From: Setophaga petechia
Taxonomy: Eukaryota > Chordata > Aves > Passeriformes > Parulidae
Length of the DNA: 64,000 bases
NCBI GenBank assembly: GCA_024362935.1
Contig: JANCRA010000014.1
Location: 8,077,258 to 8,141,257, forward strand
Direction: 5' to 3'
Shown here: one piece after another, positions 12,401 through 27,400 of the stretch
Layout: each line of letters starts with the position of its first letter
Numbering within the stretch: position 1 is the first letter of the stretch
The notes under the pieces: model-generated
What the model saw: only the letters and a program-made list of their open reading frames with translations
Databases searched by the model: none
Told to the model about the DNA's origin: nothing
Program-made: the position numbers and the translations under genes

Positions 12401-15400
12401 AAAAATTAAATTGTTTTCAATTTAAAGAAATGATAAGCAAGATGTATTTGGGCCAAAATGGAGTTAAAAAAAGGCAAAAGGAAATATCCTATTTTACAGA
12501 GGTAGTTTGGAGGAAAATGGCATTTCCTTCAGTGGCTGCAAGTACATCAACACACAGCAGTCTGCTCTACCTCCCTGTTCCCAAAGTTCCATTTCCATCA
12601 TTAAAGCTGAATGAAATAGCAAAAGTAAAACTGAGAGGGAAGGTGCTTTGAAAGGTTTTGCGCATTTCCAAGGACAGGGCACAGGGGTGAAAGGGAAGGA
12701 GAGGGAGAAAAGGGAAGGACAAGGAATGGTTTAGAGTTATAAAAGGCAAGTTTCCCTACACCTTGCACCCAGGAGAGAATTCCATTACTTCAAAGTTGGT
12801 GGAGAAGAACTACAGAAGATCCAATAAAAAGCCCAGGGCACAACAATTCAAAATTTATTTTTTGAGGGGAAAACCACCACCCTTACCCTTGCTACACACC
12901 AAGCTCACAGCATGGCAATTACACAACTGCTTCCAGCACTCGGTGGCACCCAGCAGAGCCAGGCTGACTTCAGCAGATCCTCCATCACAAGGCAAAACCG
13001 TGACAGAAATCAGTGCTTTTACCAACTGAGCAAACTGTGAGTGAAGTGATAAGAAGCTCCTTACTGCCTGCTGACAGTTGAGGCCCACGTTGCCCTTCTC
13101 ACCACGGACGACCTTCATGAGGCAGTGCAGGGTGCGGCCCTTGCGGTGCAGCCCCGAGCAGTGGTGCTCGATCTCCCCGCGGCAGCTCAGGATGATCTCT
13201 GGGCTCAGGGAGAAATCTTCCATCAGCATGCGCCGGTAATCCAGCATCTCACCCTGGCACTCACTGCTCACCTGTCGACCTGAGCAAGAGAAGAGGATGT
13301 GGGTTAGTAGCAATGCTTAGCAGAGCCCTCCTTTGCAGACCTGTGCTACCAGTGGGGACAGTGTCCACACTCTGAACAACATCAGACTAAGAGAAAGGTG
13401 CTGCAGCATTTGTGCTGGAGAATAAACCAGTGGTTGTGGTAGCTCCTGTCTTTTAAACAATCCTGTAAAATAGAACCAGTCCATGGATTTAACACAGGTT
13501 TTTAAAAAATGAATGCCTGAAAGATTAGGAGAATTTGATTTTGGATTTAACATTACAGGAGTGGCTTCTGAAGAACAGCTGAAAGCACTCATGGATCTGC
13601 AGTTTTGTAGCACAAGTCAGCTTTTCCTCACATGCTCAATGGTTCCTTTTTTCACAGAAGTCACCTTTGGTAGGCTCACCAGCTTGGTATGTAACTGGGA
13701 GAGGAATTTGTTTGGACAGCAGGTTAAACATTTTCTCCAATGAAAAGGTTCTCTAGGGCAATAGTACATAAATGCTCAGGAAGACAAAACTCCGACTTTA
13801 ACAAGAGTATATATGGAGTGTCCAACAAACCACTGCAGCTGCACAGGAATATTGCTGTAGTAAATGCTTAGATCTGCTATGAGTTTTCCTGCAGTCCCCA
13901 TCACACCCTTTTTATATGTGCACAACATCTCATGGAACAGAGGACACCCCAACAGGGGCTGCCAGGTGCTGTAACACATGTACATGGGGCTGTTTAGAAT
14001 AATTAGTGTTCCTCCTGGGCTATGCCTCATGCATGAGACACTGCAGAACCTGTTCCACCATGAAATTGAATAGCTGAACAGCAGTTTTCTGCATGCAATT
14101 CAGGAAACCACCTGCCCTACTGCAGGGAGAAGTGAAGAAAAAAAAAAAACACCCCAAACCACAACTTTTCTACAAACAGGGAACATCATTTCCACATCAA
14201 TCAGAAGCAATGAGTTATCCAAACTCACAAATGCAGAGTGCTTATGGAATTATGGCAGCCTTTCCATCCCTAGCCAGAGGCACTGCAGCATGCAGCCCTG
14301 CTGCTCACTCTGAAACCACCCAGCTGCATGCCAGGAGGGAAAACAAGCAGTTCTAGAGGAACAAACAGTGCAGATCTAGAGGATGTAACACATTGTTTCA
14401 TATTATGGCAATTTCACAGAGAACCTTTAGCATGGTCCAGCTGCACTGAGCCTTCTAATGCCTTTGGAGACAGCAGCTGATGTTAGGGCACCTCCAGCTT
14501 ACGTTAATTTAAATGATCAAAAATAATATTCTCGCACTAATCTTTTTTCTATATAGGGAAAAAACAGAGAAATTAAGGCATTTACTCAAGCTACTGAACT
14601 GCAAGAAAAGACATTATTTACAACAGGCAGGGGACTTAGTATCCCTGGTTTTCCCTGAGTGAGGATAAACAGGTTCTCTATTCTGTGTTTTAACCTTGTA
14701 GCATATTTAATGCTTACTACACAATGGAGGAAAAGAGCTGCTTGAATTCACAGTGAATAGAAGGATTTGCAACTACACATCAGCAGTCCAAGTGGGATTT
14801 GCTATTTTGCATTTTAAACTTCTTGTCTGCACAAAAGGAGTCAGTGGCAGAGGGGGTTACTCAGCTATTCTGATCATCAAACAACAGCGATGAAAGCACC
14901 GTGATGAGGAAATTTGCCTTGGAAACAAAGTTTGGAAAGAGGAGAAGGGGACTGTAAATACACATCGAAGCTGAATGTCCCTGAATTTAAAATCAAGGTC
15001 CCAGCAAGTGCACTTACCTCTGTGCACAGCAGACTCTAAGCACATGAGCAGGTAGGAGAGCCGGGCTTCCCGCGAGCGGGGCAGGTTCTCCACGTTGCAG
15101 CGGTATTTCTTCAGGTCGCTCTTACAGGACTTGGCCAGCGAGTAACTGACCTTGTAGTCCTGGGCAATGAGCTTCTGGCGGGTGGTCAGCGCATCACGAC
15201 ACTGCAGGAGACACATTGGGGTGGTGAATGAGCTTCTGTGTGCTGGGGGCAGAGAGCTGGACCTGCTGCTGGCAAGTTTTCAAGTTGCAGCTCAGAAAAC
15301 AACTGTTATTTTTAAATTCATGTATTTAAGCTGGACTGCAGCTAAATTTCATTTGTCTCATAGAAACCACACAGTTAACAATGCACACCGAGGTCAACAG

Positions 15401-18400
15401 ATCAGGGGTTTCAAAGGGAGCAGCTCTCTGCAGAGCAGTTCTCAGAACTGCACATTCATCCAGCTTTTTGTGAAGAGCGTGACTCATTCGTGGTAACTAG
15501 GAGCAGTTGCTGACATTTATCCCAGCTGTGGTACATGTTCACCCCATGCCCTCAAGAAATAACTTTTTCCAGTTGCATTTACAAAATAATGCGTTTCTTG
15601 GATTTGTTCTGCAACGCGCTGAGCAGATGACAGCAGATAAAAGTCTAACCGTGGGAATTTCCAGCCATTTTGCACAACTGATGAGGTTCATGAGGATGCA
15701 CTGCGGCCAAACCTGAACCCAGCAGCTGCAAGAATAACCCTCTAAATTTCAACCAAAAAAGGACCTGTAAAAAAACTGCTACACTTCAAAGCTTTTGGTT
15801 TAAATTACGTGAAAATTAAATCTGAGGGCAGCAGATACCTCAGAATAGCTCAAGGAAATTTGTCCATTCCCAGCCCACTAGAAAGGAAGGAAAACAGTGA
15901 ATATGTAGAGTAGGGGAAAGAGGGAGTAAACTTGGCACAAGGAACAGGAAAGTCCTAGAACCTGCTCCCCACTTTCTTACATCAGGTTTTTGACTTCGCC
16001 CCCTTCTTCCCACACCTCCTTGAGGACCTGGAAAGCCCTACTCCAAGATATTCCCACTCCATCTTTCATCCTCCTATACAGTCCCAGACCCTGGGAGTGG
16101 ACAAATTTCCAGCTCTGGATACAGGGAGATACAGGCTTGCAGACGCCTCATCACCTGAAGCAGGGAAAGGCTGGATACAGCCCAGGAGCCAGTTTTGGAT
16201 GACCAAAGCAAGCCACCCACCAGCAGCTATTGCTGGCTACATGTGTGTGCAGCAGCTGGCAAGGAGGGACTCTTTGCTGGGTAACAGCTTCTACAAAACC
16301 AGTGACTTTGCAGATGGTCCAAGCTTGGCAGCTACAAGAGTGAGAACTACATTTAGTGCTCCTTCTGCTCTGCAAACTGCGTCCTCAGAGCATCCACCCC
16401 TCATCTCTCTCTCTATGAAGTCATCTGCTGCAGCTCAGTGTAACCTCTCTGCATCCTACATTGATACCTCAGTCAGCTGATCATGGAAAACACCCTTCAC
16501 AAACTACCAGTGTCCCTGTATAACTAAACAGAGCCTAAGCAACAGCAGCAGTTCATTTCAGTAACACACTTCTACAAAATGGAGCTTTGTTTAAAGCCCT
16601 CAGAGATCACTTGTTCAGATTTGAATTTGTTAATTGGAACCAAGCTGTCAGAACAGCTAATGCAATTAACAAAAAAGAAATTAGTCTGATCCCTTCAGCA
16701 CTCTGAGTCAGGCTCTTTCATCAGACCTTCTTTGAGCAGATCTTTACAGATACTCATCTTCACATCCTTCCCTACAGATTACAATTCCATATAATCCCAA
16801 ACATTATGATGCTGCTTCCAAAATCAGTGAAGGCACTGCTGCCTTAACAAAGCACCTACACCAATACAAGCTTTTCAGATCTAGCTTTCTAGAACAACTT
16901 TTTTTTTTGCTGTTGTTGAAAACCACATCTTCAATAAAACCAGAAGGAAAACTTCTGTTCAGTCACTGAACCGTGCATCCTTCCCACACAGAATGTGATG
17001 CTCGAAACAGCCTTAAAAACACAAGTGAAAGAAACTCAGCTTCTTTTTGTTTTTAAACTGTACAATTAGAATACCATTTATCCAAGGCTTACCCCAGCAT
17101 GCTGTGACTGCTACTTTAAACAGTCAATCACAATGCTACCACTTGAGCTCCATGTCTTGCCTCTCCAAATTACCCACCCAAAAGCTTTGATTTATTTAAA
17201 TCCTTTACTTGAAAGACTGAAACTTGAAACACAAAAATATCAAAGTAAAAGCATTTGTTAAACTAGCTGATTATCTGGCTAGGAAGATGGCATTTTCCTT
17301 AACAGTGGAAAAGAATAATGCAGCCTGGACTGAGGAGTGATCTGATGATCTCTGCAGTAAGGATTTGTCTCACCAGGATACTTACCTTTTCACTCATTGA
17401 TTCTTCAAACTTGTGATTAAAGAGGCACTTGTATACTCGGCCTTCCCCAGCCTGAGTCTGTGAAACAGAACAGTAACAGTTACTCTTAAAGATAATACTT
17501 GCAATATGTGACAAGCAGGCTAAACTACACCTGAGGAGATTTTTTTTTTAAACTAGTAATATATTCGAGTTAATATTTCACATGACAGCAATAGTTTCTA
17601 TGCAATAAAAATCCTTTAAATTTTATTGCATAAAAATAATCTGGTCGTGTCCATCACCCTTTCAGTGTAACAATTCTCAGCTAATACAAGCTAGCTGAGA
17701 CTGAACAATGCAGCTCATGCTGGGCTTAACAAGTGCTGCAAGTACAGTCAGACCAGGCTTTGTGCAGCAGCTCACAGCTGTAGAAAGGAGTGGTCACTCA
17801 CCTCTGCCTTTCCTCCCCCACTCCCTATCACACCAGTTCTCATGCCCTTTAAACCATTTATGTCAATCCAGTTCACTAACCCATTGGGAATAACGTGTGT
17901 TTGTTGGGTGAATGAATTACTGCTGGAATTACTGCAAAATGACAGTTACAGGGTGCCTATTTTTAGTATTACACAATATCACTCAGGCTCCAATCTACAG
18001 TTCCCTTCACGGCTTTTTCCAGACAGGTTTTGGGTTTTTTTAATGGATTCCTGTAGAAAGAAAGGAAGAGGAAAGCACTCACATTTTCACAGAACCGCTC
18101 TCTGTCATCTCGGCACGCAAAGTAGAGATGCCGGTCCAGGTGGAAGTCATCAGAAGAGAGCTCAGCTACACGAAGAATTGCTTTCTTACACTGGTCAGAA
18201 ACCTGGATTCGAGGGTCAGTCTCCTCTGCCTCTTTTACCAGGCCTTTTTCCAGGCATGCTACCACCTCTCCTTGTGAGTGAGCATCCTATGGGACAACAA
18301 GAGACCTGTAACCAAGCTTTTACATAAACAAGTGAGCTGTGATTCTGGCTAAGTACCACATTAATTAAGCAACAAACTGTCTACATATAGACTTCCCAAC

Positions 18401-21400
18401 ATCCAGCCTAAACCTCATTTAAATTCAGAGGAGGCAACAATTAAGATCTGTACTAACCATACTTTATACATCACCATCCATTGATGGTCACCATGAAATC
18501 CCCCCCTCCAATGCTCTGGGCTTGTTTTAATGTGACTTAATGAGATTATCACTACTTAGTCACACTGCTCAGAGTAGTTTACCAAAACAGCCAAATTATC
18601 TTTAATCTGACACAGCTTTCTTGGCACCATGGCAACAGCAAGGATCAGCATCACATTAAGAAAATGCTTGGGGAGAGAAAAATCATAGTTTTGCCATGCC
18701 GAGACAAGCCTTCAGTTTGGGTGGTGAAAATTTGTGATGTACAAAAGGCCACAAGGAAGCTTTGACCAATTTAGGCTTCTCAATCCCTCCACAAAGAGAA
18801 TAAAAAAATGCAAAGCATTCAAGAGTAGACAGAGGTCTCTGAAAAAGCAGTTCTGGCCCAGTGCTGTACACCACATCCACTGTCCTGCAGGCCTGGAGAC
18901 AATATTGGACTGTGAGCAGTAACTGCCAATAAACAGAGACAGCCTGTGCTTTGTTCAAAAGCCTGGAAGAGACAGGGCAAAGCTCAGCAAAGCTCCACTT
19001 AGTTTCCTATATCCTCATTATGTGTTTAGAAAGAGAACTGTGCCCTCTCCATACCCCTTGTAGAAGGTCTGGCTCCTCTAAAGGACTCTACAGGTACAGA
19101 TTTCTCAAGGCTTCTGCAAGTTTTTCATGTGAAGGCCACCTTATTTAATGCTGCTCTGCTGTGAGAGGAAATTGCCACTAAACTTACACTGTCTGAGTAT
19201 GCAAGAAGGCATGCATGCTCACATTCAGCTGAATCACCCAGCCTGGCATTTGCAGTCACCATTTAGGAACCATCCCTTCAGCTTGCTCTGTCAAGCAGAT
19301 CATCCACTGCTGCTGCAGGAGCATGAGTAAGAGAGCAGTCTCCAGAAAATATGCCCATGATACACAAAGCCACACAGCTCTCCCCAATCTTTTTGTTCTG
19401 ACGTGTCTGCTTACACAGGCAGCCTTTGATTCCTGTCTTAGTTCTGCTACACTTGGAGCACAAGCAGAATTGGTTGATTATTTGTTAATTTGTAAACACA
19501 ACCCAGAAACATCACCAGTTTAAAAAGACTAAAAGCAGTTTTCCCCTACAAGAAAAAAAAGAAAGCAGAAAACCTAAAACCCACGCTCCCAAAAATTCCT
19601 TATTTTGGTTTGCTCTTTTGAATGAGAACTGGCCAATTCCATATGCTGAGTAAGTATCTTTGAAGAAATATAATTTTATATCTACAGTCCCTTTAGGAGT
19701 GATCGTCAAATCTGGATTCTGAGGAATAGTACTCAGAAGTAAGTTTGCCACATCACTTAAAATTGCCATTTATCCATAACCATATCAAACACAAACATTG
19801 TTCTGCAAACTCTCATGGTCAGTCACAGGTAGTAACTACAGCTGAGAAGACGTCATGTGTGAATGATTGAAAACAACCATTTTAAGCTCCTGTGGCACAT
19901 TTTTGCTCCTGCCTAAGTGAAGTTGCAGCTGGGCGGGAAGGCAGACCAAGGTTACTTTCACTCACCTGCAGCTTTCCCCTGCAAGCTAGCAAGAAGGGTA
20001 GAAGGCAAGCTTTTCCTGCTAGGAAAATCAGAAGCTTCCTGGTTTACTGCAGTGTGGGTTTAGACTCCTGGTCAGAGTCATATTATATATATATAAGTAA
20101 ACCTATTTTTAACAGGAAATCTGGAAAGCAGGTTTCAATATGCTGGATGTTTGCTGTTACACTTTAGGGACAAAACATGAAATGGCTCATCTATTGCATT
20201 CCTTTGCTATTAGAGATTTCACATTTGGGCAGATCATCCTGAAGTGCTGGCTACTGTGCTGCCCTGTGTAAGAGCAATTTTAAAATATGCTAGACTCAAT
20301 AAAACCACACACAAACAAACCCATCTGGCCCCTCTAACCCTTTCCTCCACCCATCAAGCATTTACACACCTCCTTGTGGTGCCCTTAAGGTTCCTGGGCC
20401 CACATGACACTGTTTGGAAGATTTACTGGCCTAATCTGGGGTTCATTTTCAGGCAGATCAGGTCCCTGGAGCACTAGTGGTGACTAGTTAAGCAATTTTA
20501 AGGAGAGCCTGACTCTTCATTTCCTCAAAAGTGCAGAAAGACACCCACACTACTGCCAAAAAAGAGCATGGGACTCTACAAACATGGTTTAGAGAAATAC
20601 CACTTCAAGCTTTAATTATAGGGTAACACCTACTGTATTTAATATTGTACAATCCCTTATTGCAGACTGAAAGGGAAAACAAATGTGTGTACAGCTGCAC
20701 TCAACCACCCTAAAGCAGCTGGCAATCAAGGCTCGTGCCAGGGATGGCAGGACAACTTTGACACACACTGGTGGCACCTGCATCACCACCCAGCTCTCCA
20801 CCTCTAGAGATGCCTGTTCCCACCTGCATTCCATGTGCCAGCAGTCCTGGGTGGTCTGCTCAGCTTCAGAGGCACCAAAGTCAAGGGTCATCATCCCACA
20901 GCATGAGCTCTCCCAGTCCTGCTCCAGCACCAGCTGCCTGGTGTGTCCAAGGGTGGAACACCTGCTGCAGCTCTGCTGTGGAATGAAGCCTAAAAAAATT
21001 TTCTCTATCCAGCACTCATTCCCAGAAAACTTCCACTGCAGAGTTGAAAACCTCCAAGTTCACTCCAGAAGTCAGGACTCCTCCAGAACTGCTGCCTGTT
21101 GACCAAGGCTAGCCCTCATTTTTCTGGAGCAATACAATGAAATATGAGAGATGAAATCTAAAAACCACATGTGGTTCCTGGAACACAGCTTCACCATCAC
21201 TATCAAGTTTTAAATGTAGGATTTCAACTGAAATTTGCAAATATCTGTAAAACATACTAGATAATTATCTAGTCTGGAGAGCCCTGAAACTCTTCATAGC
21301 TTTATGAAAGGATATACATAGATCCACTAAGATACAAGCAGCTTTCCAGTACTGACCCACAGCACTTTGAGCCACAGAGGAATGAAATTTAGTTCTAAAT

Positions 21401-24400
21401 GGATGTGCCCAAGTAAATCCCCTTCAGCACAATATTGGGAGATTTTAATTCCTATGACTAAAATTCAAACTCCAGGCATCCAGCTTTAGGCCAAAACAGA
21501 ATTTTAAAAACATTGGCTTTACTATTCATTTTTCATTACAGATTTCACTTCTTCCCCCAGTATAGTTTAGGCTTTGCAACTGCTGGGGACTTTTTGTCAT
21601 TTTCCAGAAGTTTCTCAAAAAGGATTTTATCCTGTCTGAGACCTGACATGCCTCAAGTACACATCTGTTCCAGCTGCAGCCTGGCAGATAGAAGCTGGAA
21701 AAGTGACCAAAAGAGAAAGAAGAGTAAAAAGAAGCAGCAGGGTAAAATATAACCTGTCTCATCAGCACAGCAGCCTGCACTGGACAGTTGTGCCAACCCA
21801 CTGGAGCCAGAGCAGCCAGGCTATGGAAAATCACCCAGGAGATCTACTGGGAGTCCAGTTCAGCATTCCACCTGGCTAACCCACACACCAGGGATGCTGG
21901 GATGCCTCTAGGATTAGCTAATTCCCATTATTTCAGATAACAGTACATTGCTACACTGAGTAAAAAAAGACTGAGCTGAATGTTATCTCTTCCCATTTAG
22001 ACTCGGCTCCCTCTGTGTCCAGCACTTTTGTGAAACTAAGGAAAGAGAGCAACTGCACTGAAAGCACTTAGAGGTAAAAAACAAAACAAAAACAAGAAAG
22101 CAATGGTCTCCTAAAGTGTCTTCCTTTAGGAAAAATATTGTTATCTGATTAAGTACTACAAGAGATATGCAAATGACACTTATGTAGCCTTCATTAAGGC
22201 AAATGATCAGCTACAGCTTGGACATCATGGCTAAATAGCACCCTGGCAACTACACACTACTCACTAGAGTTTGATACAATCCTGGTCCTTTCCCAGGATT
22301 GGGAAAGTAGCTCATTTCAATCAGCAGCTGAAGGAGAAAAGCTCCACTGCAATTATCCATTTCAATTTGAAATTAGATCCCTATTGCATGAAGATAAAAC
22401 AACTTTAAAATACCAGGAGACCAAATTCATTATGAAATGCAACAGCCACATGGAGAGGTGACTGAAACTACTACTAAATGTTTCTCCACTAGCTGGGAAA
22501 AGATGAAGACAAACTCCCCCCAAACACAGGTATGTTAGAAAACTTAATGCCTTCAAATGACACATCTACAGCCTTTCTGTGACATATAGCAAAACGAAGT
22601 CGAGGGTCAGATTGAGACTTCTAAACTGAACTTTATTGCTCTTACAGAGCAGAAACCCAACTAAAGTGTGTGAGAAAAAAGCACAGAAACCACCACATCA
22701 GAAGCAACAAACTCAGTAAGAACAGAATTCAATTAGGAAGTATCAAGCAAGTTTAAACAAAAAAAGGAAGTATAGAAAAGGAACATGGTTACCCAGCAGA
22801 AAAGCTTCCAGGGGCATTTGATTGCAGATTATCAACCTAAGTGTCTTTCACAGTTAAAAATGCCAGTTTATCCCAGTTACTCTGATGAAGCTATGATACT
22901 GCAACCCCCTAGCTGCCTGATGTAGATGGAGTTCATAGTCTAGCTGTGCTTATTTCCACAAAAAAAGAGAGAGAATCTCTTCCCCTATCCTCCTCCTCAA
23001 GTGTCCAGGTCCTATTTATTAAATTCATAGTTACCTTCACTCATACAAAGCGTAATGACTGCTTCTCTACAGGTAACTCTCAGAGGCTACAGCATGGAAA
23101 TAAAACCTTAACCAGCATCTGATGGAAGCAAATTAGATTTTTCTGAAGCAGCAAAGGGATAGAACAGAACACCAACAAAAGAAATGCTTGCATAGCCATT
23201 TATAGCTGTTTCCATAGCAGTATAGAGTACTTCAATTGCTCCAAGTGCCAAGGATGACAGCATAACAAAAGATATATGACAGGCTGCAACGCTTTTCCAA
23301 ACCAAGGCACAATATTCTGGGTTGGGTACCAAGAAAGAGAGGAATATACATGAGCCATAGTAAAACCTACAGCAGTTTGGTTAGTGATCACTTTGCTAGC
23401 CCACAGAAACTTGGTGAGCCAAAGTTTCCCTTTCTCTGGGGCCTTGTGGCCTCAGCCACCCCGGCCATCCTCCCCTTCACCCACCTCAACCAACCAAGGC
23501 AGGGGGCTGTGCACAGTTACCCACACAGACCTGCCCACACTGGCTTCACTCCCACCATTTGAGATTTGGTTTATGCTTACAAAATCCTCTCTGCTGTATC
23601 CCTTCAGTGCCACCATAAGTATTTTAATTTATTTAAATTTGGTGAAGCCACAGGTAACATGCAGACCTGACACGCAGGATTCACGTTACATTTCCGGTTC
23701 TGTACTGATTGCTAAAAGCAATTTCTCATTCTCATTTCATGAGGTCTTTCAGCCAAGTATTAGAAAAGAGCCTTTACTTTATGGAAAAAGCAAGTTGCTC
23801 AGTTGTTACCAGTCTGAACCTATAGTGCACCCAAGTTCCTGCTGCTTGTGGTTGTTTTTGTTCTTGTTTCCAGAAATGAGTCCTTATTTTTGTGCTTTCT
23901 CTGGCTCAGCTAAGTCTTCTGGAATACACTAGAAATTAAATTTAATAGACTAGCTGCTAATAGCTGTGAATATCTCAAACAACTAGGAAAGCTTATTTGT
24001 TCAACCAAAAAATGTGTATCCTATTGCAAACCCCTTAATTAATAGCTCATTTATGAGACTAATTGTTATAAGCATAAAAGCTATAATTTAGAAAGCACTG
24101 TAAAAAGTTCACAGGCTAATTTTAACATTATCCCTAAACATAAAAACTTGTCATAAAAAAAGTCACTCATTCCTGCAGCACTACACATTTGCTGCATTAG
24201 CCATGTTGAAGTAGACAGGGAAAGACAGTCCCTTGAAAATAATCCCACATCCAGTCACTATAAACTGCTCTTTGCATCAACCTCTCCTTAAGTCTCACAG
24301 GCAAAAGAACACTGATTTAAAACCAGGACAGTACTGGTAAGTGTGTACTACTAAAATGTGACACCACACACTTTGTGCCCTTCCACTGATTTTGTAGGGG

Positions 24401-27400
24401 CAGAGGAAAGGAGAAGCAAACAGATAAAAGCTGTTGATCCAGTCAATCCACTATAGCCTGAGGAAGCAGAAAGGGTTATAGCATGGGCATCATCACCTTG
24501 ATACCCTTCCTGCCAGACCCAACCAGACTGTGGAATAAGCTAAGCAATAGGCCTGCTTAAATTTATTGTTTGGATTCAGTGTACTGAGTCAAGCTCTAGA
24601 AGGCCTCATCAAAGAGACAACTACCTGCCAGATCACCTGTGGTGGGCTGTGGAAAGACAAATTATAGTCTCTGCATAGCAGTTCCTCACTGGAACGAATG
24701 CACATTTATTAAAAAGGAACTGCAAACAATCAGGACATCACCCTTTTCAGCCAGATGAGATACATCATGTATTTTCTCAGTTGCAAGTCAGACAGTAACA
24801 CTGCTGCAGAGCCTCCCCATCAGTTTCCTGAAGTGAATGACTTTTGCAAGTCTATTGGCAATCTACATGTTCTCCAGGTACCTTTTCTCCAGGTCGAATG
24901 CTGCCACATTTCAGGAGATTGATGTCAGCTTTGCAGTCGTCCATGAAGCCACAGATCAACCGGTAATCACTGAAGATAATGGCTGTCATTTTAGTGATGT
25001 ACTGATGGCACTGGTACTCAGTGATGTTGCCTCTGTGATCCACCAAACATGACACCAAGAACCCTTTACCAACTGGTTCATCTGCACACTCCTTTATCTG
25101 TTAAAAAAAAAAAAAAAGGGAAAATTACAGTGGCTGCAGCTTATGAATTTAACCTTATAAGAAAATCCTCAAAGAAACTTGAATCTGTAGCTTCAAAATC
25201 TGCTAGCAGAGACACCCTCTAGGCTTTAGTTTGATTTCCAGTAAGTCAGAATAATTGAAAATATTTCAGAAATGAGAAATCTCATGTGTGCCAGCATCCA
25301 AAAAAAGCAAACACAGCGACCTTGAGGATTATAAATTCTATTGCTCAATAATCGTCTTTTATAATTACACTGAACCCCTGCAATCAAGTAGACTTGTAGG
25401 AAAAATGCTAGTTTGACAAACCTTTATTTAGAAAACTAAGCATATTACAACATCTCTAAATCATACTTAGACCCCCATTAGCCACCTGACCTCATACAAT
25501 ATAAGATTTTGGCCAGAAGTGAGACTGATTCAAAAGTCAACACTATTTATAGAGCTGTTTATAACTTGCTAGGAGATGAAAAATACTATATAGGAAAATT
25601 CTCATCAAATTCTTTTCTATGAGGCTCTTGCATGAACTGATTGTTGGTACTAAAACTATTTTACTCAGTGGTCTAAAAAAAGTAAAAATCACAGCTAACC
25701 AAAGCTGAAAGCTGTGCAGGGACTGGAAAAAGAGCATACAAGAACAGACAGGTCCCCAATATAAATCACAGCCTGCACTGCTCAAGGAAGCAGACAGGCC
25801 AGACCCACCACCTCTGGAAGTAAAAGATGCAGGCAGCTTTGACAGTGTCTTTCCAAAAGAAGGGGAAAACATGGTTACTGATCAGTTAGGGATGGTCCCT
25901 GGAGAAATCACTCGATAGGAGCAGTGCAATGCCTTGCTCCAAGGAGCACTGAGACTACACAACTTTTTAACCCTGGCAAGACCATGTTGAAATACTTGCA
26001 CAGTTCTGGTGGCTCCTGCTCAGGAGTGTGCTGAAAACTGCAGTCATAATGCTGCAGAAAGAACCCCTGGCAGGCAGACACTAAAGTTTAGTGCTGACAG
26101 GTTTGCAAGGAATAGATACTTGGGCTGACTTGATTGCATCAAAGATTTGTCCCTGTAAAAATACTGAAGGGCTCATCAATCTCAAGGAAGATCTATGGCA
26201 ATCAATAATTCTGGCAGTTTCAGATAACAAGCAAGGACAGTGCTAAGGGAACAGGCAGGAAACCATTTTATCAGTTCTCAAATACCAAGTTGGAATATTT
26301 ATATTGGAAATTTTAAAAAATGGAGAGCTGTCTCTAGGAAGATATATTCTAATTCAAACAAGAATAACTCAAGGCACCCTGTGACAGACTCACACAGGTC
26401 AGACTAGATGAATAAAACAGATCTCTGCCTCAGCTTATGAGGCCATTACTTTGTGTGACAAAACATTCAACATTTTAAACATCATTATTTGAAGGCAGAT
26501 GTGGGCTGGTGAAACAGTTTATATTTAATCTAAATAGCTACTAGAAAAACAGTTACTAAAGTCAATGTAATTGTTACAGATAAGGTGCAAAATACATTTT
26601 AAAGTGAAAACACGTAGGATCCTCGCAGAGTGAACTGGACAGAGTCAAGCAAGTGCTCTCTGAGAAAGCTGCATCTTTGGTTTGGCCCTACTTCAGCTCA
26701 ACTACCGTGAGCCAAACCAGCCCACAGCAGCAACACGCTGCTTTTGGAAAAGCCTGGCTTTGGAAACAGCCCCAGAGCCCCATGGCCTGAGCCACTGAAC
26801 TGCAGAAGGGACCAACTGAACATGTTACTGCCAGGCCACTTCTGAAGCAATCACTGTTATCTGGCGGCCAACTGTAATTCTAGGTTAAAGCTCTTGCCAA
26901 AACTTATAAAAGCCACAACAGTTGAGAAGAAAATAAATTGGAATTTTAAACTGTATTTAGCTGATAAAATTAAAGGTGCACTTATCAGAACATACCCATA
27001 CCCAGTTGGGTCAGCCACCATTTCCCAAATGACTTTTTCTAGGAATTGCTCTTCTAGTTGTATTTTGTTCTTAGTGCAAAGCAATACTTTAAACAGAGCT
27101 GATTCACCCAAAAAGTCACCTATACCTGTTAGTGGCAGTTAAAGGAAAATATTAACAGGTTAATATTGTATGGGAGGAGTATATGCCTACTATATATCTG
27201 TTTAAAAGAGTTTTGTAGAAGTACCTTTAAAAAATATCATAGGAATGGTTTATGTACCTGCCTCAGTATTAAACATCAGATCAAACATGAGATTATTGTT
27301 CCTTATCTAACCTTCTTCTTTAACTAAAAACCACTCACCGAATGGCAAAATTCTGAAATTATGTATACTCTTCCCACTGCTTTTAAATGTAATATCCCAG

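Noticed and set aside
17842..18327. 161-codon plus-strand open frame
   Set aside because: It covers GLG1 exon 5 in antisense. The minus strand encodes the conserved protein with splice sites.
20080..20100. (AT)n tract
   Set aside because: Only about six AT units; too short to be a useful microsatellite.
20683..21102. 139-codon plus-strand open frame in a GC-richer part of intron 4
   Set aside because: No domain recognised; the composition (serine, cysteine, glutamine) fits translated CA/CT-rich noncoding DNA.
22278..22301. 9-bp inverted repeat caatcctgg/ccaggattg
   Set aside because: Too short to stand out from chance.
23384..23932. 182-codon open frame on the plus strand, inside intron 4
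   Set aside because: No recognisable domain, low-complexity serine/proline/phenylalanine content, no CpG island or polyadenylation context, and antisense to GLG1. One open frame of this size is expected by chance in 64 kb read in six frames.
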